The notes under the pieces are model-generated. The model saw only the letters and a program-made list of their open reading frames with translations. It had not been told where the DNA came from and made no database searches. The position numbers and the translations under genes were made by a program. Positions 1 to 11,379 of a stretch of 64,000 bases of DNA are shown in pieces. Origin of the DNA: Dromiciops gliroides (taxonomy: Eukaryota; Chordata; Mammalia; Microbiotheria; Microbiotheriidae); the NCBI RefSeq assembly GCF_019393635.1, contig NC_057866.1, positions 118,434,233 to 118,498,232 on the forward strand, in the 5' to 3' direction. How positions within the stretch are numbered: position 1 is the stretch's first letter; every line of letters starts with the position of its first letter.

Positions 1-396
1 ACAGCACAATGAGGAAAACTGATACTGCACAGTCCATAGGAAATCAGTGGTAGAGTTCTATATGCTAGTATTATGAATATATTCTTGCTTTACATATTTC
101 TAAAAGATTATTTTCTCCATCTTGCAAAGTATAGCAATCCCCATTTCCATTCAATCTGAATAAAGGCTACTTTTTACATAACAAATAAAATAAAATGTGT
201 GACACTGGATTCATAAACTGGTAACTAGAATTGCAATTGCAATTGAATTGGCAGGAGACAAGGATTAAAGAAGACAGTAGTTTCAGAGAAGCATGTTTAC
301 TTTGGCATTGGGAGGCTGGAAGAGAGAACAGATAGAGCAGTAGAACTGGGATGATGATACCTGCTAGTTATGTTACACTGGAGAGATCAGTTTACC

Positions 397-549
397 TTTT
401 TTTTTTTTTTTTGGTGAGGCAATTGGGGTTAAGTGACTTGCCCAGGGTCACACAGCTAGTAAGTGTCAAGTGTCTAATGCCAGATTTGAACTCAGGTCCT
501 CCTAAATCCAGGGCTGGTGCTTTATTCACTGTGCCACCTAGCTGCTCCT
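397..549 (-). repeat. WSINE1/MAR1-type SINE
   Basis: Antisense copy with a leading T-run, AAGTGACTTGCCCAGGGTC and ending CACCTAGCTGCTCC. Confidence 0.9.
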
Positions 550-1284
550 GAAATGAGGTAATATTTGTAGTTACTAGCACAGGACCTGGCACAATAGGTA
601 CTAAGTAAATGCTTGCTTCCTTCCTTCTTTCATAAACAAGAATGGGGATTGAGTGGTACTAATACTCTACTTCACAGAATTAACATGAGGCAAGCACTTG
701 GCAAACCATAAAGAGCCATTATCTAGAGATTATACTCCTCTGGAAAGATAGTTTCCATATGGTAGCCTATATGCCTACTCCAGGAAATAAGGTATATCAA
801 AATGGCACATTTAGAGGAGGGAAACAGTGGTATGTTTGGAAATATTCACAATTTGAAATCCCAACTTCAGCATTTATATATAAGAGGAAAATACCCAATA
901 AGTCTAGTCTTTCCCAATGAAGTTATCCATATCAACCTCACATCTCAATAGCTAATATTAAGAATTGCAGCTCCAGGAGTTGTTAGTCAGCCACATCATT
1001 TGTAGTCATTTGATCAATAGGCTTGGATATTCTAGACTAGAAAATGAAGGCTGTCCTAATTATGTAGAAATTTCAGTCAAGGGTTGACATGTTGATTGGA
1101 GGGCAAGATGGGGAGAGAGAAAGGGCACAGATGCTGTACAAGGTTAATTAGCCCTTGAATTAAATTAGGTGCTCATTTTAGATAGTCAGGTTAAAAAAAT
1201 TAGATGAGTTTTTTTAATTGCTTTGGTAATGCTGAGGTGGAAAAAACACAAGGCAAAAATTATGTTGAATTCAGAACATAGAAT

Positions 1285-1610
1285 ACAGATTTTCCATTCA
1301 TTCAATAGATATTTATTGGGGCTACTCTTCATATAGATAGTTTAGATGCTGTGAGGAATAGAAAAATTAAAAGATGCGGTACTTACCTTTAGGGAAATGA
1401 AATATAACTAAGAAAATAAAAAGATACATGGGAAAAAACACAAACACATGGAACCAAAGACAAACAAAGGAGAAAGTAGCACAAGTTGCATATTCATCTC
1501 TGAGGGAACAAAGAATAAGGACCTAATCATTGTGGAGCAAAGTTATTGATCCATTCAATAAATATTTAATGAATGCCTAGTGGGTGCGATTCTCAAGAGG
1601 GTAAGAATGC
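1285..1610 (+). repeat. LINE2 fragments
   Basis: The phrases CATTCATTCAATAGATATTTATTG and TCCATTCAATAAATATTTAATGAATGCC are the degraded L2 3' region seen repeatedly in this window. Between them is ordinary AT-rich sequence. Confidence 0.5.
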
Positions 1611-1616
1611 AAAGAG

Positions 1617-1729
1617 CAGAGGCAGCATAATATAGGGGGAAAGAAGACCCACCAGTTTTGATGCCAGAGGACCTGGATTTGAATCCTGGCTTTACCACTT
1701 TTTATAATCATTCATGCAATCAAAACCAC
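1617..1729 (+). repeat. MIR-like SINE, 5' part (continues at 2731-2835)
   Basis: GAGGACCTGGATTTGAATCCTGG and CTTTACCACTT are followed, after the LTR insertion, by CCACTGAGCCTCATTTTCCTC. It is one MIR copy cut by the nested LTRs. Confidence 0.7.
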
Positions 1730-2730
1730 TGTGTCAAGATAATGGAATGTGATAGATGAGATTTAGCAGATACTCAGGGGCTAACCTGAAGACTGATCTA
1801 AACTGATTGAATTGAAGAAGAGTGACTGACTGCTGACTGGCTTACTAGATTGTAAGCACAGCCAATTAGCTTGAAGAAACTCCCATTTCTGGGAGGGGAA
1901 GATGAAGGACGAAGTGGACTCTGGCGAGAGAGTTCTTTAAGCTCTTTTGGGGTGAGAGATTGACATGGTGGCAGAGGACGTCAGAAGTGGGAGGTTTAGG
2001 AAGGCTAGGATTTCCAGGTGTGTAATTTAAAATTCTAAATGTGGGTTCTAATCTGTCCCCCCAGTTTTGGGGGGAAACTGACTAAAATCACTGATAAATG
2101 AATTTAGGGTTTTAAGGGTTTATTGAAAAATAGTAAAATAAAGAGAAAGATTGAGAACAGATTTCCTATAACCTGGCAATCCTAGCCTTCGTAATCTCCC
2201 ACTTCTGAAGTTCTCTGCCACCACTCTGATGTCTCACAGCCAGAGGCCCAGCTCTCTAGTCAGTGTCCCTTTCCTCCTTCCTGTTCCCCTCCCAGAAATG
2301 GGAGGTTTTTCAAGCTGATTGGCTAGTGTCATTCAAATTCATTGGTTCACTGGACCTGAAGGTGGTCTTGATGTAAAGTTCAAAGTTCTTAGCTTCTGAG
2401 AACAATCACCTTCCTAAATACCCTTAAGTACAAATCCAGTAAACTAGAAGTAAGCCAATAATCCAATCAGCAGTCAGTCACCTTATCCAATTCAATCAGT
2501 TTAAACCAGTCTCCAGGTGGGCCCCTGAGTATCTGCTAAATCTCATCTATCACATTCCATTATCTTGACACACAGGTTATAAGAAATCTCTTCTCAATCT
2601 TTCTCTTTCTTTTACTATCTTTTAATAAAGCCTTAAAAAACCTAAATTCATCTATCAGTGATTTTAGTCAGTTTCCCCCCAAAACTGGGGGGACAGATTA
2701 GAACTCACATTTAGAATTTTAAATTACATA
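1730..2730 (+). mobile_element. Solo LTR (ERV1-like), split by a second copy in opposite orientation
   Basis: The outer LTR reads TGTGTCAAGATAATGG to AAATTACATA. It occupies 1730-2018 and 2577-2730, about 443 bases in all, and is flanked by the 4-base duplication CCAC (1726-1729 and 2731-2734). It has an AATAAA in its right part, so its sense is the + strand. A 4-base target duplication suits ERV1-class integrases. It sits inside an old MIR-like SINE. It is a solo LTR with no internal region seen. Confidence 0.8.
2019..2572 (-). mobile_element. Solo LTR of the same family nested inside the first
   Basis: The inner LTR runs on the - strand from TGTGTCAAGATAATGG (near 2572) to AAATTACACA (near 2019). 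It is 554 bases long, longer than the outer copy. It is flanked by the 4-base duplication CAGG at 2015-2018 and 2573-2576. The two copies together make a large imperfect inverted repeat. Age is moderate, since the copies differ visibly in sequence and length. It is a solo LTR. Confidence 0.82.
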
Positions 2731-3224
2731 CCACTGAGCCTCATTTTCCTCATCCAAAAAAATAGGGGGAAGAATGTTTGAACTGCCTATATCAGAGAGT
2801 TGTTAGAAAAGAGCTCTAAAATTATAGTACATATGGAAGTATAAGAAATAATAATTATTAATAGTAATAGCATAAAAATGAGGAGAGTCCTTTGAAGTAG
2901 CAGCAAATCATTGCTAAGCCTTGAGCTGGGCTATGAATAGATTGATAGATTAATAGGGAATAAGACATGACTGAGCATTCCAAGTGGAGGTAACTCCAAT
3001 GTGCAAAGATGTGGTGGTGAGGACAAACAAGCTGTGAGTAGGATGCTGTAAGATAACTAACCTAGCTGGGTTAACATCATCTGGGCCTTCTCTATGTATC
3101 AAAGAATTAATGTAATTACCAATTTTCTCATGGAAAGCTCTCCAGTCCCCATGAATATTGTATTCAGCTGCTACCAGAAAATGTTTTCTAAAGGTCTCCA
3201 TAGAGATAAATCTAAGACATTTGA

Positions 3225-3620
3225 ATTGAGACTTCTTAGAACTCTTTCCTTCAGAATTACAGAATATCAAAGTTGGAAGGAACCTAAGAGACCCAATTCT
3301 AAATGCTATCTGAACAAGAATCCTCTTCTATAATAAAAATATATGGCTTCTGTTTAAAGGTCTCCAGTGATAGAAAACTCTCTACTCATTAAGATGGCCC
3401 TTTCCCATACAGACATTTCTATTTGTTAGGAAGTTTTTCCTGATATTGAGTCTTCCTGTAACTTCTATTCCTTGTTTATAATTCTGCCTTGTGATGCCAA
3501 ACAGAACAATCCTTTAATCACATGACAATTCTTCAAATAAGTGAAATCATAGTTATAATTTCCTAAGTCTTTTCTTCTCTATGCTAAATATCTCCAGTTC
3601 CGTCACGTAAAATTGCTATC
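3225..3620. repeat. L3/CR1-family LINE fragment
   Basis: It contains GGAAGTTTTTCCTGATATTGA, GATGCCAAACAGAACAATCC and CTTCTCTATGCTAAATATCTCC, the familiar degraded L3/CR1 text of mammals. Confidence 0.7.
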
Positions 3621-3650
3621 TAGTTATACTGTCTAAAATATCTAAGGAGT

Positions 3651-4166
3651 GGTCGCCAATAAATTAGAAGCTTTAGCAAGAGTTTAGACTTTTTAAGCAT
3701 TTATTAAGGAGCATAAGAATTTGGTGAAGAGAGAAAGAGGCCCTAGATTCAGCTGTCTATCTCAGGGAGCCAGCATCTCCAGCTCCTCTCCCCACTGAGG
3801 TCCTCACAAAAGGAGAGCGAGAGAGCAAGCCTCGCCCCTTCTTCATCCCACAAGCCTCCTGTGAAACTGGGAACGTCCTGTCCCCATCCCCCCCAACCCC
3901 CCCCCCCCACACACACACACACAGCTCCAAGCTAATTGGCTGATAGTTTTGATAGACAGTACCCACGAGCAAACATCGCTTCCTGATGGTAAGGAACTGA
4001 CCTCCCAAGCCACATGGCTTGCCCTCAGATGGCTTCTCCTCCTGGCAGAGCTTTCCTATAGTAACTCTCCAGCAGGTGGTGTCACTGCAATTGTTACAGT
4101 CATATGAACCTTGGCGGGGGGCGGGGAAGTATACATAGAATGAATTCACCCAATTCTTAGTCAACA
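3651..4166 (-). mobile_element. Probable solo LTR, second family
   Basis: Read on the - strand it starts TGTTGACTAAGAATTGGG. It has GC-rich middle sequence with a C-run and CA-run, then AATAAATGCTTAAAAAG as a polyadenylation region, and ends near TTATTGGCGACC. A 4-base match, GAGT, at 3647-3650 and 4167-4170 could be its target duplication. The left end is uncertain by a few bases. It looks like an LTR without internal sequence. The 135-codon open frame across it is not a gene. Confidence 0.6.
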
Positions 4167-4170
4167 GAGT

Positions 4171-5480
4171 ACATGGCAGGAAATCAAAATTTCTTAATAA
4201 AAGGAAATATGAATATATATATATATATAGTTGTTATTCTCAGTGATGGAAAAACTAATGTTGAGACATATTATTAGTGCTACTCAGTCACACAGTATTT
4301 TCTGAAAGGCACTTGACAGCCACATTATGCAGCAGAAAAGATAAAGCAGTTACAGGAAGTACATTGAGGTCTCCCATCATAGTTAAATGCTATGATATGA
4401 TGATAGCAAGAGTCATTGATAGGGTTCTGGAACTCTCAAAGTTATATAGAGGGCTTGTCCCCACACACATGACCAAAATTAATCAAATGATCAAAAAATT
4501 CTTGTGAGCAGCTAACGTGTCTATCTAGAAACTCTACAGGGCATTTACTCTCACTAGAGAATGATGTTTTGTGTATATGTATGTGTGAGTGTGTTTTCTG
4601 TTGTTGAAACATTGCCAGTGGACCAAGGGGAAAATATGTCACAATTTTTACTTCCATTGCCAAGGAAATGGGTGGTTTATGGCTGGTGTTTTCTGATTAG
4701 TCACTTCATTTTGACAATCTAGACACAATCTCTATGGAAATTCTATGAATTTCTATGACTCCATTTTACCTATGATGTTGCTTTTATTAACCTATAAATC
4801 AATATAAATATAATTCAATTTTCCCAGAATTTCTTTTAATGCATTTAGGTTAGTATTCTCTAAATGCTCATTTTGTGACTTCCACATAAGTTTCATTCCT
4901 GTTCATTCTCTCTTTAAAGACCAGGTAGTTTCTATTTTACAAGTCTGAAAATGTGCTGCCCTGAATATTAACACAGCCATCTAACTGATAATGGGCACAA
5001 AATACTGTTTTCTATAAAGTTTTAACAAAAAAAGAAGTTCTATGGCAGGAATTTTTTAAAACATGGAAAAATCTTTACAAACTGACACATTAAGAATATT
5101 ATTGTAATTCTTTTCCAATTTTGGTCAGGTCATTCTTTTTATCTTCCCCTTTTGACTTGATAGTAAAACAAGTATATACTCTGTAGCAATATTTAGTGAC
5201 ATACTTGGATATGTAAAGGTTCTAAAATTTCATCAGGGTAGAGACTTCCATCCATTTATGACATGCTATCTGAGGCACATAGATTTTAAGTGATTTAATT
5301 AGTCATATAACTAGTACCTCTCAGAGAAGATATTTTAAACTAGGTCTTCCTAACTCCAAGCACAGCAGTCTTAGATTATAATATATTTTGATGTTTGACT
5401 TTAAGACAGCCTATCCAACTCCTTTTAAGTCATGAACATTAGAACTATATGTCACACCCATAAGAGGAAAGGCTGTATAG
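4171..5480. other. No gene or recognised repeat
   Basis: AT-rich sequence with a short (TA)n near 4,215. I see no splice-bounded coding segment or known repeat here. Confidence 0.5.
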
Positions 5481-5690
5481 GCTTTTACAGAATCATAGAT
5501 CTTCAGATAGAAGGGCTCTCAGATGTCATAAAGTCCAATTTCTTTATTCTATAGATAAAGGAATGGAGGGCCAGGGAGGATAAGTGACTTGTATAAGGTC
5601 ATATAAAGAATAAGCATCAGAAATGTGATTTGAACCCATGTTCTTTGACTCCAGAGTCAATGTTCTTTCGCCATATGACTGCATAAATAT
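5480..5690 (-). repeat. MIR-like SINE
   Basis: It contains GAAGGGCTCTCAGATGTCAT, GGATAAGTGACTTGTATAAGG and GATTTGAACCCATGTTCTTTG in antisense order. Confidence 0.6.
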
Positions 5691-6078
5691 AAAAATATTT
5701 TAAATTATTATGTAGGGCTGAAAGCAGTGGATTACTATTACTATTACAAGTATTATAATTTTAATAACAAATGTTCCTATGAATTTAGCATCATTTCTAG
5801 TAGAAATTATATCATTCCAATTTATGTACATATATATATATACATATATATATTATAATATACATAATTAATTTTCACAGGGAATATTTCCTAGAAGTAA
5901 CAAAAAGTACTATAAGCAAAATAACATTTTGCATGGTGGAATGTTAAGCAAAAATACCCAAGTTTCTAGAAATGACTAGTGTTTCTTTCAAGTCTATTTC
6001 CTTGAGTGTCTATAAAATCTTTGGGATGACATTGGCAGTGCTCCCAATATTGGGAAACTCCTTTAAGACTTGACTTCA

Positions 6079-6304
6079 GGGGGCAGCTAGGTGGTGCAGT
6101 GGATAAGGCACCAGCCCTGGATTCCTGAATTGAGTTCAAATTCCAGACTTGAGTTCAAATTCCAGACTTGAATTCAAATCTGGCCCCAGACACGTGACAC
6201 TTACTAGCTGTGTGACCCTGGGAACATCACTTAACCCTCATTGCCCCACAAAAACAAAAACAAAAACAAAAACAAAAACAAAAACAAAAACAACCAAACA
6301 AAAA
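6079..6304 (+). repeat. WSINE1-type SINE with internal triplication
   Basis: The copy has the usual head, then a 19-base block around GAGTTCAAATTCCAGACTT three times in a row, then the usual core and a (CAAAAA)n tail at about 6250-6300. The target duplication is AAGACTTGACTTCA / AAGACTTGCCTTCA. Confidence 0.85.
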
Positions 6305-6704
6305 AGACTTGCCTTCAAATCCTATCCCAGGGTCTTTAGATATCCTCAGATGTGGCAAACCACATCTATTGATGGTGGACAACAGCCAATCATTATTCAG
6401 ATTCAAGTCTAGCAAAAATCTTGCTGATTCTGGCACAGCATAGCATTTTTAGTAAAGTAAACTAATACATAGATAGCTAAATAAAACAAAAGTATAACTT
6501 AACTGTAAAGTAATACGATATGGTTTAGATGGTTGTCTAAACAACTACAAAGAGAAAATCTAAAAATGTTTTGGACAATTACAGCATGATTGGTATAATT
6601 ATACATACAAAGTCAACCTTTCTTTCCCCCAAAGAAAACACACATGTTCTTTCTTGCTAATCTGTACTTTAATACCAGGTAGATCTGCAAAAAAATCCAT
6701 TTTA

Positions 6705-6830
6705 CCTATTTCTGTTGACTATAAGTTTATTGAGGGCAAGAACTGTTGTTTTTGCCTTTATATGCCCAATACTTCATGTAGTTTCTCAAACCTTTCAAGT
6801 TCTTATTAAATGTTTATTGAATTTAATATG
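6705..6830 (+). repeat. LINE2 3' end
   Basis: TTGAGGGCAAGAACTGTTG and ATTAAATGTTTATTGAAT match the usual L2 terminus. A microsatellite follows directly. Confidence 0.6.
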
Positions 6831-6839
6831 TATATATGC

Positions 6840-6846
6840 ATCTGTG

Positions 6847-6909
<63 letters not shown>

Positions 6910-6915
6910 ATACAG
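6840..6915. repeat. Compound (TA)n(TG)n(TATG)n microsatellite
   Basis: Alternating TA, then about 15 TG units, then TATG units, read directly. Confidence 0.95.
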
Positions 6916-6917
6916 AT

Positions 6918-7330
6918 GTAGTGTGATGCAATGCATGGAGATCTGACTTTGAAGCCAGGAAGACCTGGGTTTGAGTCCTGCCTCTGGTACATATTGTGTG
7001 TATGATAGTGGGCAAGTCCCCTAACCTCTCCGTGTTCTAGTCCAAAGCTTCTTAAATTGGGGGTCATGACCCCATATGGGGTCACGTAACTGAACATAGG
7101 GGTTGTGAAACATTTGGCAACAGTAAAAGGTTATGCACACCTATTCTATATACCTATATACCCAGGGCTGAGTAAAAATTTCTCAGGTGAGAAGGTGTTG
7201 TGAGTGGAAAAATTTTAAGAAACCCTGTTCTAGGTGACTCTAAGACTATAACTTGCAGCAAACTTGTTGTCCTGCATGGGTAAAGAGCATTTGGTATCAT
7301 GGGATTTTCCTATATCAATGCAGGCCTAGT
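6918..7330 (+). repeat. Old tRNA-derived SINE split by the hAT element
   Basis: The 5' part has GGAAGACCTGGGTTTGAGTCC and GGGCAAGTCCCCTAACC. After the hAT insertion it resumes with GACTCTAAGACTATAACTTGCAG, a 3' region shared by marsupial MIR/THER-type SINEs. A similar unit lies at about 49,770-49,900. Confidence 0.6.
7043..7227 (+). mobile_element. Non-autonomous hAT-type DNA transposon remnant
   Basis: The ends are CAAAGCTTCTTAAA and, reversed, CAGGGTTTCTTAAAA, as in short hAT terminal inverted repeats. The flanks TTCTAGTC (7035-7042) and TTCTAGGT (7228-7235) form an 8-base target duplication with two differences. It carries GGGGTCATGACCCCATATGG and GGCAACAGTAAAAGGTTATG. A second copy of the same family lies at 43199-43497. 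It is too short to encode a transposase. Confidence 0.75.
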
Positions 7331-8184
7331 CCCTATTTCTTTATGCATGTATGACTTTCTTGTAAATACTTCTGTCAAGCAGAAAAATAATTAGAAAGAA
7401 ACTACTATATAAACTTCCACCTCAGATTTTCACAATAAAGAAACATGTTTCTAATAACAATAAATGTTTAGAACAGAGCTGCAGGCAAAGATACTAACTC
7501 AATTTACTGTTTAAAATGCCCTTAGGTTTAAACCTATAAAGAGGTGGAATTGTATAGACTATATATTTTTTTTCTGTTACAAAAAGGAAAAAGTTTTCCC
7601 AATGCTCTTCTCCCATAAATGACAGTGACAATACTCTGTCAGCACAGTTATTTTATGGCCTATAGGTATGTGTTCTGATTAAGGGGTTTTTTGCATGATA
7701 TTCAGAGTTTAATTTAAAACTTTTATTATGACCACCAAGTGAAAGCAGTGTTGATAGCTTCAAGGAAAATGACCTTAGATGAGACTTTTTAAAAAATTTA
7801 ATTGCCACAACACGAATTCCTAATTTATAAAAAAGAGAGTAAAGTAGTTCTTCCTTATATACATAAAACCAGGACCTTACTATTTTTACCTTTCAAATTC
7901 AATTTAATCCAAGATATGAACCTGTATCAATATATCTTTTAAAAACAAAAGCAAAACAAAAACCACAAAACTGTTGTTAACTCTATGACAGTCAGTGTCT
8001 ATATTTTCATTCATTCATAGACCTAAGCAGTGCAGCATATAAGCCTAAGCAGTGCAGCATATAAACAAAACAAGATTTGAAATTTTATTTTCTTTCCAAA
8101 CTTCTGGATAACTCTTACCCCAAAACTTTCTTGACTTCAAGGAAGGAAAAAAACCAGGAGATTTTCTTCAAAACTCCTACTCTT

Positions 8185-8358
8185 GGGGCAGCTAGGTGGC
8201 CCAGTGGATAGAACACTGGCCCAGGATTCAGGAGGACCTGAGTTCAAATGTGACCTCAGACACTTGACACTTACTAGCTGTGTGACCCTGGGCAAGTCAC
8301 TTAACCCCAATAGCCTCAAAAAATGCATAAATAAATAAATAAACAAACAACAACAACA
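8185..8358 (+). repeat. WSINE1-type SINE
   Basis: Full copy with tail (AAAT)n(CAA)n and target duplication AAAACTCCTACTCTT / AAAACTGCTACTCTT. Confidence 0.92.
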
Positions 8359-8964
8359 AAAACTGCTACTCTTCCAGCTAGAGGGAAGGCTGATTAGAAA
8401 TGGCAAATGATCCCAAAGCTTATAAGACATTGGATGAAAAGTAGGTTTTTTGATACCAGTTAAATTTCAGTTAAGCCCAAAGGATGCTGATGTCAAGTGG
8501 TCTGAGATCTTCTGCACCATACTGCTTTTGTGGGGGTATATTAATAGAATTAGAAATGCTGATGGGCCTCACAAAAGGTTCCTGGACTCCAAAGAGTGAT
8601 CTGTTTATCCCTCCATTCATATTCAAGTGAGTTATTAGACATCATGTCTACTGTTCTGAATATGCTATAAAATTCATAGGATCACAGATTTAGAGTTGGA
8701 TGTGACCACAGGAAGGACTCAGTAAAATTCACTCATTCTATCGAAAACACTAAGGTGAAGTATCTTGACCAAGTTGAGACAAATAAAGTTTTCTGGACAT
8801 GCCAAAGATCTGGTACATATGGACATATGTCTTTGAAAAATAAGAGGATGATAATTAATTAGGCCTAAAATTAGAGGATTAGAGTAGATTAGATTGCATC
8901 TGTGAACTTGGTGCAGCACTTTGAGAAACTCTAAACTTTTACATGAAACAAAGGCTTGTCTTTT

Positions 8965-9345
8965 TCAACCAATTAATTAATCAATAGGCGTTTATTTAGT
9001 GCCTGCTATGTGCCAGGAACTATGTGGGGCACTGGGATTCAAAGACAGTTTCTATTCTCAGTGAGCTTACATTCTTTTGAGGGTAAGTCAATATTCACAT
9101 ATGATGAACAAATATAAAATATTTTAAGACAGGAGGGCACTAGCAGTTTGTGGGGATAAGAAAAGAGTTTGTATAGAATGTGGTGCTTGAACTGAATCTT
9201 GAAACAAAGTGGAATTGAGAGAGGAGTAGATTCTAGGCATGGGAGGCAGCCGGAGCATAATCATGGAGATGATAAATGGAGATATGGATAAAATGCCTGA
9301 ATTTTCTGCAAATCTTCTCATTCAATTCCTAGTTGTTTCACTTCA
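8965..9345 (+). repeat. LINE2 fragment
   Basis: It starts with TTTATTTAGTGCCTGCTATGTGCCAGG and continues with degraded L2 text (GTGAGCTTACATTCT, CATGGGAGGCAGCC). Another L2 piece lies at about 9595-9725. Confidence 0.65.
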
Positions 9346-9349
9346 TTTC

Positions 9350-9545
9350 GGGGGAGGCAGTATGGTATAGTGGAAAGAACATTAGATAAGGAGTGAGAAG
9401 ATCTGGGTTCAAACCCTAGTTTTGCTTAATACCTATATGATTTAGGGCAAATCATTACTCCCCTCTGTGGGCCTCAGTTTCCTCATCTGTAAAATGAAAG
9501 TTTTGGCCTGAATAATAGCAAGATCCCTTTCCAGCACTGAGAGAG
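9350..9545 (+). repeat. MIR-like SINE
   Basis: GGCAGTATGGTATAGTGG, GATCTGGGTTCAAACCC and CCTCAGTTTCCTCATCTGTAAAATG are read in order. Confidence 0.8.
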
Positions 9546-9859
9546 ATAAAGTTCCTGAACTCAAGAAGATTAAGATCTTTAAAATGTATCAGAGTAATAA
9601 TGTATTTAATCAGTTAATCAATCCTGTATTATGTGTTAGGGACTGTGCTAAACACTGGGGGGTTTAAAAAAATAAAAAAACATAAAAACACACCCTGCCC
9701 TGAAGGAGCTAAAACTAATTACTAATGGGAAGACACAGTATCTAGCTTCTTATCTGCTTTTTATTCTGACCTTTGCTCTGCTAGGCTGAAGATATCATTG
9801 CATACAGGCAGAAGCAACCTCAAACATGGCTTGACTATTATGTGAATAAATTTTTATTA

Positions 9860-9914
9860 CTCTGTGTGTGTATGTGTGTATACACACACATATATACTAT
9901 ATATATATATACAT

Positions 9915-9977
<63 letters not shown>

Positions 9978-9990
9978 AATGTAGGTACCA
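9860..9990. repeat. Compound TG/TA/CA/TA microsatellite
   Basis: TG-rich, then TA, then about 15 CA units, then TA again. The tract is partly self-complementary. Confidence 0.95.
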
Positions 9991-10247
9991 GACCTGTGAT
10001 TTCATTAGAATAGTGAACTCCTGGTAAGAAAACTCCCTCTATGCATCATAGCAAATGCTTTACAATATATAGTCATAGAGAATTGCCTGGGTCCATGAGA
10101 AGTTATGGGACTTACTCAGCATCACACAAGCAGGATGTGTCAGAGGCAGGACATGAAACTAGGTCTTTCTGAATCTAAGGACAACTCTCTATCTACTATG
10201 TCACATGGCCTCTCAATTTGAAAGCTACAATATTAAAAAGACTAATC

Positions 10248-10389
10248 GGGGCAGCTAGGTGGCACAGTGGATAAAGCACTGGCCCTGGATTCAGGAAGAC
10301 CTGAGTTCAAATCCGGACTCAGACACTTGACACTTACTAGCTGTGTGACCCTGGGCAAGAAACTTAACCAGAATTGCCTCATAAAAAAA
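10248..10389 (+). repeat. WSINE1-type SINE
   Basis: Full-length copy from GGGGCAGCTAGGTGGC to TTGCCTCATAAAAAAAG. A MIR-like antisense unit precedes it at about 10075-10215. Confidence 0.92.
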
Positions 10390-10459
10390 GATTACATGTG
10401 CTTCTTTGCCACTTCCACTCATTTCTCTTGATTTGGCCCTTTGGGACTAAACAGTATAA

Positions 10460-10790
10460 GTGTCATCTTTGTTAAATAAGATAGTTCTTAAAATACTTGA
10501 AAATAGCTTTCATGTTCTTCTCGAGTTTTCTCTTTTGCAGGCTAAACATTTCCATTTTCTTCAAATGATCTTCCTCCTGGTCCTTTATCATTCTGGTGAA
10601 GCTCCTCTGTGTGCCCTCTAGCTTATCAATGTCTTTTCTATACTGTGGCTCCAGAATTGAACATAATATTCCAGATGTAGTATGACTACGGCAGAGTACA
10701 GAGAGATTATCTGTATTAGTAAAAGGACTCTCCAGTAGGAGTTCTCTCAACCAGCAATGTCACTGGCCTAATCCCTATCAACCTTTTGGG
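10460..10790. repeat. L3/CR1-family LINE fragment
   Basis: GCAGGCTAAACATTTCC, CTCCTCTGTGTGCCCTCTAGC and CCAGAATTGAACATAATATTCC match the mammalian L3/CR1 text. The 92-codon frame on the - strand across it is a by-product. Confidence 0.8.
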
Positions 10791-11089
10791 GTTTTTTTGT
10801 ACTAGATGCGATTTTATTGCTATAGAAATTCTCACGTGAAGAAATTTCCTTTCTCAATGAAGGGCAGGGCCTTCTCTGCAACTCACAGTCAGAGAAGAGC
10901 TCATAGTGCCAAGGGGTTAAGTGATTTGCTGTGAGTTACTGCCATGTGTCAGAGGCATGACTTGAACCTAGGTCTTCCTAGATTCAAGCCTACCTCTACT
11001 ATGTGATTCTGCCACTTTTTAAAAAATGCTTCTCAATGTATTAGTTTGTCTTTTGCCACCAAATCACACTGCTGATTTCTATTGAGCTT

Positions 11090-11350
11090 GCAGTGCTTTA
11101 AAACTCCTTAGACTAACAACTGTGATAGACTTGGCTCTTCTCAGAAGTGCAATGATCCAAAACAATTTCAAAGAACTCACGATAGAAAATGTTCTCCACA
11201 TCCAGAAAAAAGAACCATGAAGTCTGAATGAAGATTGAACCATACTGTTTCTACTTTTGGGCTGTTTTTTTTTCTTCTTTTTTGAGGTTTTTCCCTTGTG
11301 CTCTGATTCTTCTTTCACAATATGACTAATGCAGAAATAGGTTTTTAAAA
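11090..11350 (+). repeat. L1 3' UTR fragment
   Basis: CAATGATCCAAAACAATTTC, AGTCTGAATGAAGATTGAACC and TCCCTTGTGCTCTGATTCTTC are marsupial L1 3' UTR text. Confidence 0.7.
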
Positions 11351-11379
11351 AACAAACAAAAAACCCCTCTTAGACTGTT

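Noticed and set aside
3757-4164. 135-codon open frame on the - strand, Gly- and Cys-rich.
   Set aside because: It lies inside the LTR-like element at 3651-4166 and crosses low-complexity C and CA runs.
6795-7097. Open frames with runs of HTHTHT or IYIYIY.
   Set aside because: They are readings of TG/TA microsatellites, also at 9842-10027 and 35823-36138.
10472-10750. 92-codon open frame on the - strand with a coiled-coil-like EED/KK pattern.
   Set aside because: It is fully covered by an L3/CR1 LINE fragment.
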